Below, in pieces: positions 43,282 to 50,918 of a stretch of 64,000 nucleotides of DNA. The stretch is from Gemmatimonadales bacterium. Lineage in GTDB: Bacteria > Gemmatimonadota > Gemmatimonadetes > Gemmatimonadales > GWC2-71-9. The stretch lies in NCBI GenBank assembly GCA_041390145.1, contig JAWKQM010000002.1:186001-250000 (forward strand). The letters run 5' to 3'. Every line of letters begins with the position of its first letter. Position 1 is the first letter of the stretch. The notes beneath the pieces were generated by a model that saw only the letters and a program-made list of their open reading frames with translations, was not told where the DNA came from and made no database searches. A program made the translations under genes and the position numbers.

Positions 43282-46254
43282 CTAGAAGGCCGGCGCGAAG
43301 CTGAACAGCCAGCGGAACCCCACCTGCCCGGTCGGGTCGGTATCCTGCGCCAGCCCGGCCTGGCTCACGAAGAGCGGCACGTCGAACCGCGTCACGAACG
43401 AGGTCTGGCCGATCCGGTGCGAAGCGCTCACGCCGAGCCCGGCATCGTAGAATCCGCGGAGGGCGCCGTACGCCGCCGACCCGCTCGGCGGGTCGGCCAG
43501 GGCGGCGTCACCCCAGACACTGACACTGACCGTGCTGAACAGCTTGGCGCCTCGGCGCGACACAAGCGTCCGCTCGACCTGCGCATTGAGGCCGTAGGCC
43601 TGCCGGGAACTGGTGTGCGGGTCGAAGCCGCGGAGGTTCGCGCCGCCGGGCGCCTGGTAGTACACCCCGGGACGGACCAGGAGCGCCCCCTCCGAGCGGA
43701 GGAACGGATTGTAGAGCTGCTCGTAGGGGTCGGCGCCGGCCAGGTAGATCTGCCGCTGCTTGACCACGGGATCGTTGGCCAGCGCGGCGCCGGCGTAGCC
43801 GCGGAGGGCGAGCGAGGTCTTGTCGAAGGCCCGCTTCGCGGTGGCCACGAGGAAGCCGCGGAAATACCCCTGCGTGTCATACCGATCGTCGGTGGTAATG
43901 CCGGGCCCTTCATTGTCGTACATGACGCCGCCCCCCAACGAGCCGTTGACGGACAGCTGCCAGTCGCCCGAGCGGGTGCTGACCCCGCCGTACACCGTGG
44001 CCTCGCCCGTGCCGGCGTTCTGGTAGTACCCCGGGTCGAGAAATGCCGTATCGGTGGTGCTGACCCAGCGGAGTGACAGTCCACGGGTGACCGTCGGGCC
44101 GAAGGTCCGGTGCGCGCGGCGCTTCTTCTCGAGGATGACCGTGGCCCCGGCGCGCCCTTCCATGCTGTACCCCTCGAAGACCTGGCTCATGTTCGGGGAG
44201 CGCAGCGCGGTGGGGTTCTTGACGCGGGCAAAGACGTCGATGTTGGTGACCGGATCGTCGGCACCCCATCCGGTGCCGCCGGTAATGGACAGCGTGTTCT
44301 GGTCGTACCGGCCCAGGTAATCCGAACGGCTGCGGAGTCCGAGGGTCACGCCGCCGGCGTCGTTGTACCACGCCTCGGGCGCGATGCCAAGCGTCATGTG
44401 GTCGCGCGCCCGCTTCGTGGAGAAATAGGTGTCGAGGTAGGGTTCGGTCCGGCCAGGGTTCGCGAAGAGTCCGAATGACTTGTGGTTGTCGAGGAAATTC
44501 CAGTCGCCGGTCTGGACCCGCGGGTCGAGGGTGACGCCGGTCGGCTCGCTGCGGGTGTGCACCACCACCCATTCGCGCTCGGCCACGCCCCCGGAGCGCA
44601 CCACGGCCGTGTCGGTCTTCCCCGTCACCTGCACCTCGACCGGAATCTGCCGCGGCGCCTTGCGGAGCACCTCGACGCGCGTCACCCAGCCGCCGTCGGA
44701 TCCCTGCGTCCGGCTGGTACGGCCCACGGCATAATCGGTGAGGTCGACGCCGTGCAGCTGCTGGGCAAAGAACGCCCCCAGCGGCTGCTGCGAGGTCTCC
44801 TCGGCGACCGCCCGGAACCGATCTTCGTTCACATGCTTCAGCTTCCACTGGGCATAGTAGTTCCGGAGCACCGCCTGCATGGTGGAGTCGCCGACGACGT
44901 ACTGCAGGCGGCGGAGAAAGAGCTCACCGCCGGAATAGATGCTCATGCTGTAGGTAAAGAAGTCCCGGTAGTCGTTGCTGACCATGCTGTACGGCTCGGC
45001 GTACCCGTCGAGCTGCATGCCGAGCAGGAAGGCCTCGGTGCCGGCGATGCCGGAGTTCCCGCCGTTCGCCTCGGTGAAGAGCCCCTCCTGGTACGACGTG
45101 AACCCTTCGTCGAGCCACCCCTCCCGCCATTCGTTGTTGGCCAGGATCCCCATGACGTAGTTGTGGCCGAGTTCGTGGACGATCAGCCCCTGGGAGGCGG
45201 ATCCATCCATGATCATCATCGGGAACTCGGTGCCGCCCCCCTCGATCCGGTGCACGTTGGTGATCTGCGGCCAGGCGAAGGTGCCGAAGGTCTGGTTCAG
45301 CCAGGCCAGCGCAATCTCCGTGCGCTTGACGGCCACGCCGCCGCCCCAGCTCTTCTCGTCGCCGGGCTGGTAGAGGACGTGGACCGCCACCCCGCCCCAC
45401 CGGCCGCCCTCATAGCGGTACTCGGGGTTGAGGGACATGGCGAAGTGGTGCACATCGGCGGCGTACCAGGTGACGAGTTTGCGCCCGGCCGCCGGCGCGG
45501 CGGCGGGGCAGGCAAACCGCGTCGGATCTCCGTAGAAATCACGCTGGTAGTCGATGTGTCCACCCGGCACCTGGTTGGCGCGGGCCCAGCCGGGATCGCC
45601 ACAGACCGGCACGCCCGTGGCGCCGATGACCTGGTCTTCCGCCACGTTCAGGCGAACCAGGTAGGTGCCAAACTCCCCGTAGAATTCACCGGCGGGATAG
45701 AGGGCATGCTCCTCCCACCCGAACTGGTCGTATACGACCACGCGCGGGTACCACTGGGCGAAGTCAAACGACCGCCCCCGGCGGCCCTGGCGACGGGGGA
45801 CGGTCGAGGGCCGTGCGTCCCAGTCCATGTCGGCCACCAGCGAGTCGCCGGGCGCCAGCGGCCTCGGGAGCATGAAGCGCACGATCGTGCTGTCGGGCGC
45901 CAGCGGATAAATCGCCTCGACCCGCTGGCCCATGATCCGGACGTTCGACACGTGGTTGAAGCCGTAGTCCGGATCCTTGAGGTCGTTGAACCGGCGGGTG
46001 TTCTCGATCGAGTCGGCGTCCGACCAGCGGCTGCCGGGGCGGAAGGCGTTGAGGTAGAGGTGGAAGCTGATCTGGTGCAGGGTGTCCGGGGAGTTGTTGC
46101 GATAGACCAACTGCTGGCGACCAGACAGCACGCCGCTCGGCTCGTCCAGCGAGGCGTCGATCTCGTAGGCCACGAACTGTTGCCAGTACGGCGTGGGGCC
46201 GGTGCCGGGAGTGGCTTGCTGCAGGGTGGCGAGCGTCAGGAAGGCGAGAAGCAT
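43282..46254 (-). CDS. M1 aminopeptidase fused to an Omp85-like outer-membrane beta-barrel
   Basis: A 990-residue exported protein. Residues 1-13 are a signal peptide. An M1 (gluzincin) peptidase follows: substrate-site 'GGTEFPMM' at 340, zinc motif 'HELGH' at 360-364 and the third ligand Glu at 383 in 'GWLDEGF', exactly the HExxH-x18-E spacing. Residues about 590-990 are beta-rich and contain 'GANLRGFDPHT' at about 871 and a C-terminal 'RWLFSFAPAF', like the L6 (V/L)RGF motif and terminal Phe of Omp85 barrels. The enzyme would be tethered in the outer membrane. The frame is open to 46965, but the signal peptide marks 46254. Confidence 0.85.
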   Translation of the reverse strand: MLLAFLTLATLQQATPGTGPTPYWQQFVAYEIDASLDEPSGVLSGRQQLVYRNNSPDTLHQISFHLYLNAFRPGSRWSDADSIENTRRFNDLKDPDYGFNHVSNVRIMGQRVEAIYPLAPDSTIVRFMLPRPLAPGDSLVADMDWDARPSTVPRRQGRRGRSFDFAQWYPRVVVYDQFGWEEHALYPAGEFYGEFGTYLVRLNVAEDQVIGATGVPVCGDPGWARANQVPGGHIDYQRDFYGDPTRFACPAAAPAAGRKLVTWYAADVHHFAMSLNPEYRYEGGRWGGVAVHVLYQPGDEKSWGGGVAVKRTEIALAWLNQTFGTFAWPQITNVHRIEGGGTEFPMMIMDGSASQGLIVHELGHNYVMGILANNEWREGWLDEGFTSYQEGLFTEANGGNSGIAGTEAFLLGMQLDGYAEPYSMVSNDYRDFFTYSMSIYSGGELFLRRLQYVVGDSTMQAVLRNYYAQWKLKHVNEDRFRAVAEETSQQPLGAFFAQQLHGVDLTDYAVGRTSRTQGSDGGWVTRVEVLRKAPRQIPVEVQVTGKTDTAVVRSGGVAEREWVVVHTRSEPTGVTLDPRVQTGDWNFLDNHKSFGLFANPGRTEPYLDTYFSTKRARDHMTLGIAPEAWYNDAGGVTLGLRSRSDYLGRYDQNTLSITGGTGWGADDPVTNIDVFARVKNPTALRSPNMSQVFEGYSMEGRAGATVILEKKRRAHRTFGPTVTRGLSLRWVSTTDTAFLDPGYYQNAGTGEATVYGGVSTRSGDWQLSVNGSLGGGVMYDNEGPGITTDDRYDTQGYFRGFLVATAKRAFDKTSLALRGYAGAALANDPVVKQRQIYLAGADPYEQLYNPFLRSEGALLVRPGVYYQAPGGANLRGFDPHTSSRQAYGLNAQVERTLVSRRGAKLFSTVSVSVWGDAALADPPSGSAAYGALRGFYDAGLGVSASHRIGQTSFVTRFDVPLFVSQAGLAQDTDPTGQVGFRWLFSFAPAF

Positions 46255-46356
46255 GGTGGATTCCGGAGTGAGACAGGGGGACGGGCTCGGACTCCCAAAA
46301 CTAGTCACGGCTTGGGGATGCGGGAACCGGCGGGGGGGCGCGGTCGGCGCGGTGTT

Positions 46357-46369
46357 GGGGGGGGGGGGG
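46357..46369. repeat. Homopolymeric G13 tract upstream of the M1-barrel gene
   Basis: Thirteen consecutive G on the plus strand (C on the coding strand of the M1-barrel gene), 103 nt before its start codon. Tracts of this length mutate by slippage; between promoter elements they switch expression of surface proteins in other bacteria. Confidence 0.85.
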
Positions 46370-46474
46370 CACGACCATGGTAGCGATGCGTACCGGATTG
46401 ATCGGGGCGCCAACGGTGGGTGGGCGCGGGATGGCGTCGGGCGCCATGCACGATCATGGGCGCGCGACACCGAG

Positions 46475-46496
46475 GGGGTGGGCGCACGCCCACCCC
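46475..46496. repeat. REP-like hairpin 1
   Basis: GGGGTGGGCG and CGCCCACCCC form a perfect 10-bp stem with a 2-nt (CA) loop. It is similar in core (GGGYGGGC / GCCCRCCC) to the second hairpin at 46622-46641 and lies upstream of a RAYT-type transposase gene. Confidence 0.75.
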
Positions 46497-46621
46497 TATC
46501 CACGGGAACGCACCGCGCCGATGTTATCTGCGGAGCGCGGTGCCAATTCAGATCGAACCGCCAACCACCCGACCGAGGCGAAGGCAGCTCGAGAATCGGA
46601 GTGGCGGGTTCATTTGTATAG

Positions 46622-46641
46622 GGGCGGGCATAAGCCCGCCC
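46622..46641. repeat. REP-like hairpin 2
   Basis: GGGCGGGC and GCCCGCCC form a perfect 8-bp stem around ATAA. A half copy (AAGCCCGCCCAC) follows near 46687-46698. Both full copies lie within 310 nt of the transposase gene start. Confidence 0.75.
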
Positions 46642-46782
46642 AAACGGTGCGCCAGCCCCGATGAACGGAATGGCCCCCGGACGCGAAAGCCCGCCCACAA
46701 GACGATGCAATTCGATGACGGGAGGCCGAGACACAGAGCCAGATTCAGAAAAAGGAGTAGTGCGGAAGCAGCGCCATCCAAC

Positions 46783-47190
46783 GTGGAGGGAAGTCTGTCT
46801 CGGAAATTCGTGCGAATCGGCGTTCATTTGGTCTGGGCAACCAAGAACCGCCATCCCTGGCTGGAGCCACAAATCCTGCGCCGCCTTGCCCCGCTGCTTG
46901 GGAACATTGCGGTGCGCCGTCGCTGCCAACCCTTGGCGATCGGCGGATGGGTGGACCACGTTCACGTATATGTGGGCCTGTCGGCGAACATACCGCTGTC
47001 CAGCCTCGTGGTGGCCCTGAAATCAAACTCCTCAGCATGGCTGCGGGAGAGCTTCCCCGATTTGGCCGAATTCAGGTGGCAGCGTGGCTTCGCTGCCTTC
47101 GGCGTCGACCCACGGGACGACGAAGCGCTCAGGCGATACATCCGATCACAGGAACAGATTCACGCTCGTCGCCTCAAGGCGCCAAGATAG
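46783..47190 (+). mobile_element. REP-associated tyrosine transposase (IS200-like TnpA), probably shortened
   Basis: A 135-residue single-strand transposase of the Y1 class: 'VHLVWATKNRHPWL' at the N-terminus, metal-binding HxH in 'GGWVDHVHVYVGL' and the candidate nucleophile Tyr in 'RRYIRSQEQIHARR'. The family usually has 20-25 more C-terminal residues after the 'QEQIH' helix, so this copy may be truncated. GTG 46783 is chosen by homology; an ATG at 46705 is in frame. Hairpins upstream suggest a REP/RAYT pair. It ends 62 nt from the stop of atpH on the opposite strand. Confidence 0.8.
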
Positions 47191-47202
47191 TCGGAATGCA
47201 AA

Positions 47203-47230
47203 ACGGGCCCACCCTCGCGGATGGACCCGT
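47203..47230 (-). terminator. Rho-independent terminator of the atp operon
   Basis: On the minus strand, ACGGGTCCA and TGGGCCCGT form a 9-bp stem with one A-C mismatch, followed by TTTT and GCATT. It lies 22 nt beyond the atpH stop and ends short of the transposase gene. Confidence 0.65.
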
Positions 47231-47252
47231 CTCGACCTCAGTGTGCGGCCCG

Positions 47253-47789
47253 CTAGCGGTTGAGCAGCTGCCGCCGGAGCATGATCATCTTGCGGCGCAA
47301 CGAGCCGTCGTGCACCCGGTCGCCGACGCGCACCACCGACCCGCCAAGAATCGCGGGGTCGGAGGCATAGCGCACCAGCGCCTCCTTGCCGAGCGCCTTG
47401 GTGAGGCTCGCGGCGATCTGCTGCCGCAGCGCGCCGTCGGCCTCGTGCGCCAGCGTCACGCCCACCCGGACGCGGTTGAGCTTGGCGTCCACGAGGCTGG
47501 TGTAGACCTGCGCGACCTCGTCCAGCACCCCCTGCCGACCCCGCTTGACCAGGGCCCGGAGGAAGAGGACAAACGGCTCCGGAGCGTCGGGCAGGGCGTC
47601 GGCCAGCAGCTCGGCCTTGACCCCCTTCGGCACCCGCGGTGACATCATGACCGCCAGCACCTGCGGCGTCCCGGTCACCGCGGCCGCCAGCGCCTCGAGG
47701 AGCGCGCCGTACCGCTCGCTCTCCCCGTGCTGCTCACCGAGGTCGAACAGCACCTCGGCGTAGTTCCGGGCGATCGCTTCGTGCCTCAA
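47253..47789 (-). CDS. atpH: ATP synthase F1 delta subunit
   Basis: A 178-residue OSCP/delta subunit: 'IARNYAEVLFDL' at the N-terminus, a helical bundle, and the C-terminal 'DPAILGGSVVRVGDRVHDGSL' region typical of delta (split reading for length). It joins F1 to the stator b subunits. It overlaps atpF by four bases. It is the last gene of this operon; alpha, gamma, beta and epsilon genes do not follow, which is unusual. Confidence 0.94.
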   Translation of the reverse strand: MRHEAIARNYAEVLFDLGEQHGESERYGALLEALAAAVTGTPQVLAVMMSPRVPKGVKAELLADALPDAPEPFVLFLRALVKRGRQGVLDEVAQVYTSLVDAKLNRVRVGVTLAHEADGALRQQIAASLTKALGKEALVRYASDPAILGGSVVRVGDRVHDGSLRRKMIMLRRQLLNR

Positions 47790-48328
47790 TGCGTCGACTC
47801 CAGCGTGCTCAGGAAATCCATGACGATCTTCTTGTCGGCCTCGGCGCTGAGCCGCTCACCGATGAGCTTGGACGCCGCGGCCAGCGAGAGATCCACCGCC
47901 TCGCGGCGGAGTTCCTGCCGGGCCTTCTCCCCTTCCGCGGCAATTTCGCGACGGGCACGGGCCAGGAGCTGGTCCTGCTCGTCGCGGGTCTTCAGCACCG
48001 CCGCCGCACGTTCGCGCTCCGAGACCATCTTGGCCTCGGCGAGAATCGCCTGGGCCTGGGTGCGCGAATCGCCCAGCAGCTTCTGCTGCTCAGCCAGCAA
48101 CGCCGCGGCCTGCTTGTGCGCCTCCTCGGCCTCCGCCAGATGGCGACGGATGGCCTCCTCGCGCTGCTCGGTCATGCTGAGGATCGCGGGCCAGGCATAC
48201 TTCTTCAGCAGCAGGAAGAGCATGGCGAACACGATCCACGTCCAGAAGAACAGCCCGAAATTCACCTCGAAAGGTGACATCGGGGCCCCCGTGGCGCCCT
48301 CGGATGACGCAAGCAACGCGAAGAGCAT
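47786..48328 (-). CDS. atpF: ATP synthase F0 subunit b
   Basis: A 180-residue subunit with one transmembrane helix ('FFWTWIVFAMLFLLLKKYAW', residues about 26-45) and a long charged coiled coil rich in Glu, Lys, Arg and Ala, ending in a region that meets delta. This is the peripheral stalk of the membrane ATP synthase. The first ATG at 48328 gives a short N-terminal stretch before the membrane helix; an ATG at 48280 would give a more usual length. It starts 9 nt after the atpE stop. Confidence 0.94.
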   Translation of the reverse strand: MLFALLASSEGATGAPMSPFEVNFGLFFWTWIVFAMLFLLLKKYAWPAILSMTEQREEAIRRHLAEAEEAHKQAAALLAEQQKLLGDSRTQAQAILAEAKMVSERERAAAVLKTRDEQDQLLARARREIAAEGEKARQELRREAVDLSLAAASKLIGERLSAEADKKIVMDFLSTLESTH

Positions 48329-48337
48329 TGTGCCGCC

Positions 48338-48625
48338 TTAGATGAGCTTGAAGAGCAGGGCGAACACCAGCGCGATGATCGTGGCGCCTTCGAGGAGCAC
48401 CGCAATCACGATCGCGGCTCCACGGATTTCGCCGGCCGCTTCGGGCTGACGGGCAATCGCTTCGGCGGCCTGGCCACCGATGCGGCCGAGGCCGAGGCCG
48501 GCGCCGATGATGGCGAGGCCGATGCCGAGACCGGCGCCGAGGAGCGAGTAGGAGTTCTTGGCGGCGGCCACCATGTCGGCGCCGGTTGGGCCCATCGCGT
48601 CCTGCACGAGATTGAGGAGGTACAT
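48338..48625 (-). CDS. atpE: ATP synthase F0 subunit c
   Basis: A 95-residue proteolipid with two hydrophobic helices. The first, 'LLGAGLGIGLAIIGAGLGLG', is Gly-rich; 'ARQPEA' is the polar loop; the second, 'AIVIAVLLEGATIIALVFALLF', has the ion-carrying Glu in 'LLEGATI'. No sodium-binding set is obvious, so proton coupling is likely. The ATG at 48625 is chosen because the upstream open frame has no membrane features. It lies 192 nt after atpB, a gap with two hairpins. Confidence 0.95.
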   Translation of the reverse strand: MYLLNLVQDAMGPTGADMVAAAKNSYSLLGAGLGIGLAIIGAGLGLGRIGGQAAEAIARQPEAAGEIRGAAIVIAVLLEGATIIALVFALLFKLI

Positions 48626-48817
48626 GTCGGTCAGTCCTGTTCTAGAGTGGAGATGTCTGGTCATTGCGCCACCCGGTCCGGCACCGCGTCTCCAGCACGG
48701 CCCTTCTCGGCGGCCCGCCATCGACTCCCGGGGAGTCAGCGGGCGCATCGTCCGCCATTCGGCGGACTACCTGTCATCCCGGCGGCGGCAGCGCGCGGCG
48801 CCGGGGTTCCACACCTG
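48626..48817 (-). promoter_or_regulatory. atpB-atpE intercistronic region with two hairpins
   Basis: In this otherwise tight operon, 192 nt separate atpB and atpE. Two perfect stems are seen: GACTCCC/GGGAGTC (48723-48737) and GTCCGCC/GGCGGAC (48750-48767). They could stabilise or process mRNA so that subunit c is made in excess, as known for atpE in E. coli. There is no gene. Confidence 0.45.
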
Positions 48818-49678
48818 CTAGTGCTCGTGCTGCATCATCCCGATAAACACCGCGGACAAGAGCGCGAAGACGTACGCCTGCAAGAACGCCACGAACAGTT
48901 CCAGCATCATCACCCCGACCACCGCCAACGCGGTGACGCCGCCGATGGCCCAGTTCCACCCCTGGATGTCGCCGAAGAGGAAGATGATGCCGAAGAGCGA
49001 CAGGATCACGAAGTGGCCTGCCGTCATGTTGCCGAAGAGTCGGACCGCCAGCGCAAAGGGCTTGACCAGCTTGCCCAGGATTTCGATCGGGGCCATGAAG
49101 AGCGAGAACGCCACCGCGCCCGGACCGTGCATGCCGGGCGGGTGGGGGAAGATCGTCCCGAGGTAGCCGCGGACGCCGAGCTGGATCATCCCGCCGATCT
49201 CCACCGTCAGGAAGACGAGGAGCGCCAGCGCGGCCGTCACCGCCAGGTTGCCGGTGGGCGACGCGCCCCACGGCAGGAGGCCAAGCAGGTTGGCAAAGAG
49301 GATGAAGAAGAAGAGCGTCATGACGAGCGGCGCGAACTTGGCGCCGTTCTCGCCGATGTTGGCGATGGCGATGTCGTTCCGGACGAAGAGGACAATCCCC
49401 TCCATGCCCGCCGCGAACCCCTTCGGGGCCTTCTGTCCCGCCTGCTGGCGCCGGAGCGACCGCCCGGCCAGCCACATGGTCAGGAAGACGAGCAGGGCGG
49501 CGACGGCGAGGTACACCACGTGCTTGGTCGGCGACAGGTTGATGGTCATCGACCCGATGTGCACGTCGGCCCAGCGCGGCAGGTGGATCTCACCGAACGG
49601 AAACAGGTCGATGGTCCACGCGTCCGCCGTGTGGTGGAGCACCATCTCGCCGATATTGGGACCCTGGCCAACCATCAT
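48818..49678 (-). CDS. atpB: ATP synthase F0 subunit a
   Basis: A 286-residue membrane subunit forming the proton half-channels. About 6 hydrophobic helices; the essential Arg is in 'LVKPFALAVRLFGNMTAGH' (near residue 216), and 'NLLGLLPWG' and 'FLQAYVFALLSAVFIGMM' are standard. The N-terminus is extended and His/Asp-rich. ATGA overlap with the preceding membrane gene. Confidence 0.95.
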   Translation of the reverse strand: MMVGQGPNIGEMVLHHTADAWTIDLFPFGEIHLPRWADVHIGSMTINLSPTKHVVYLAVAALLVFLTMWLAGRSLRRQQAGQKAPKGFAAGMEGIVLFVRNDIAIANIGENGAKFAPLVMTLFFFILFANLLGLLPWGASPTGNLAVTAALALLVFLTVEIGGMIQLGVRGYLGTIFPHPPGMHGPGAVAFSLFMAPIEILGKLVKPFALAVRLFGNMTAGHFVILSLFGIIFLFGDIQGWNWAIGGVTALAVVGVMMLELFVAFLQAYVFALLSAVFIGMMQHEH

Positions 49679-50016
49679 CGTATCGTCCGTATGTCCGAGA
49701 ACATGAGGGGAATGAGCACCCCTACGAAAGCCAATGCCGTCGGGACCGGTGGAAACACCGTCCGGTCAGCGAGCACCGCGGCCAGGAACAGGAACATGCC
49801 GAGCACCCGCAACCCCATCCCCATGCCCCACGCCTTCAACAGCTGTTCGAACGGCTTGCCCGCCGCCCGCCGGAGGAACACGCCGGCGGCCATCTGGATG
49901 GCCGTCGCCAGTGCGCCGAACACCACCCCGGGAATGAACGCCGTCGCCCCGAATCCCCAGACCAGGAGGGCGGTGACCACCGCCGTCAGGGTCAGGCCCG
50001 CCGCAAGATGCTTCAC
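49675..50016 (-). CDS. AtpI-like small membrane protein in the atp operon
   Basis: A 113-residue protein with 4 hydrophobic segments ('LTLTAVVTALLVWGFGATAF', 'GVVFGALATAIQMAAGVFL', 'GMGLRVLGMFLFLAAVLA', 'TALAFVGVLIPLMFS') and few charges. Size, topology and position between AtpZ and AtpB match the ATP synthase I protein class, thought to help c-ring assembly or Mg uptake. It starts at GTG overlapping the AtpZ stop. Sequence similarity is too low to be sure by eye. Confidence 0.65.
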   Translation of the reverse strand: MKHLAAGLTLTAVVTALLVWGFGATAFIPGVVFGALATAIQMAAGVFLRRAAGKPFEQLLKAWGMGMGLRVLGMFLFLAAVLADRTVFPPVPTALAFVGVLIPLMFSDIRTIR

Positions 50017-50291
50017 GGCCGCTTTCCGCCCCTTGTACCGGCGCTGGAGTGCGGGTGATTGGCGCTGTAGCGCCGCTCGTCCGCGAGCAGCCTCCGGTAG
50101 ATGTTCATGAAGCTCAGCAGCGCCCCCACCAGCGTCCCCGCCACCGTCAGGAACGGGGTCCAGCCGAGCCACCGATCCAGCAGCCAGCCCATCCCCATGA
50201 AGAAGATGGTCCCGGCGGCAAAGGTGAAGCCGAGGGAAGCGTACCTGTACCCCTCCCCCGCCCCGCGGGAGGTGTCCGTGGGCTCCTTCAT
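50013..50291 (-). CDS. atpZ: AtpZ/AtpI-family small membrane protein
   Basis: A 92-residue protein: 'YRYASLGFTFAAGTIFFMGMG' then 'LLDRWLGWTPFLTVAGTLVGALLSF', the two-helix pattern of AtpZ ('putative F0F1-ATPase subunit'), with 'NIYRRL' after it. The ATG at 50291 was chosen; 16 further residues upstream are possible. It opens the atp operon; the 118 nt before it, shared with the divergent DUF4440 gene, must hold the promoter. No clear -35/-10 pair stands out. Confidence 0.82.
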   Translation of the reverse strand: MKEPTDTSRGAGEGYRYASLGFTFAAGTIFFMGMGWLLDRWLGWTPFLTVAGTLVGALLSFMNIYRRLLADERRYSANHPHSSAGTRGGKRP

Positions 50292-50409
50292 CGGGGCGGA
50301 AATTAGCGGCTTGTGAAAAAAAGCGCAAGCAACTTTCACCTCGTGCCGCGATTAGATTCCGGCCATCTCAGGCCTCCCCGAGGCCGCCGCTTTCCCCTAC
50401 GAGGCCCCC
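50292..50409. promoter_or_regulatory. Divergent promoter region: atp operon / secreted DUF4440 gene
   Basis: This 118-nt spacer between divergent starts is less GC-rich near 50310-50360, including an A-rich stretch (GTGAAAAAAAGCG) and GATTAGATTCC. It must serve both transcripts; specific promoter elements are not assigned. Confidence 0.35.
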
Positions 50410-50859
50410 ATGCTCCGTACCCTCTCGGCGACCCTGTTCCTCTCCCTGGCCACCCTGCCCCTGGCGGCCCAGTCCAATGAGGCCGTTGGCAAGGGGATCC
50501 ACGTACGGGAAGTCCAGTGGCGGACCGCTATTTCGCTCGGCAACTGGTCGGCCGTGGAGACATTCATGGCGCCCGACTTCGTGATGACCAATGCGGATGG
50601 CACCCGCCTCGACCGGGCCCAGTACCTCAAGGAGCTGCAGCGCGGCACCACCACCTTCGCCCCGGTTCCCGACCCGGAATACAAGGTCCTGGTGTACAGC
50701 CAGACGGCGGTGCACCTCGGGGAAGCGAACCTGATGACCACCGGCAGCGACGGCGGCAGCCTCTTGGTCCACGTGGTCTGGACCGACACCTGGGTGCGTA
50801 CCGTGGACGGCCAGTGGATCTGCCTGGCCTCACAGTACGCCTACGCGCCCGCCAAGTAG
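50410..50859 (+). CDS. Secreted DUF4440 / NTF2-like protein
   Basis: A 149-residue protein with a signal peptide (residues 1-20, cleaved near 'PLAAQ') and a DUF4440/SnoaL-like alpha+beta fold: 'VREVQWRTAISLGNWSAVETFMAPDF', 'DGTRLDRAQYLKELQ', and 'WTDTWVRTVDGQWICLASQY' (read in pieces). This fold often binds small ligands or is a ketosteroid isomerase-like domain; periplasmic members have unknown roles. It is monocistronic, with the MoxR gene 59 nt downstream. Confidence 0.85.
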   Translation: MLRTLSATLFLSLATLPLAAQSNEAVGKGIHVREVQWRTAISLGNWSAVETFMAPDFVMTNADGTRLDRAQYLKELQRGTTTFAPVPDPEYKVLVYSQTAVHLGEANLMTTGSDGGSLLVHVVWTDTWVRTVDGQWICLASQYAYAPAK

Positions 50860-50918
50860 CGCTGCAACTTTCCCGGGCAACGGCCCGTAGCGCCACCAGA
50901 CCCTGATCGCGAGTGGAC

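Larger units (their letters stand above)
46255..46782. other. 528-nt gene-free region with G13 tract and REP-like hairpins
   Basis: No convincing gene is seen here. From left to right it holds the leader of the M1-barrel gene, a 13-G run, an ATGGCG/CGCCAT inverted repeat (46431-46447), two strong hairpins and a purine-rich lead into the transposase gene. Composition is uneven compared with the neighbouring genes. Open frames in it are short and have no family signal. Confidence 0.6.

Noticed and set aside
44482..46383. Plus-strand open frame of 633 codons
   Set aside because: It is antisense to the M1-barrel gene and has no recognisable protein feature.
46255..46782. A gene in the space between the M1-barrel and transposase genes
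   Set aside because: All frames are short or low-complexity and no start has a good ribosome-binding site; the hairpins and the G tract explain the sequence better.
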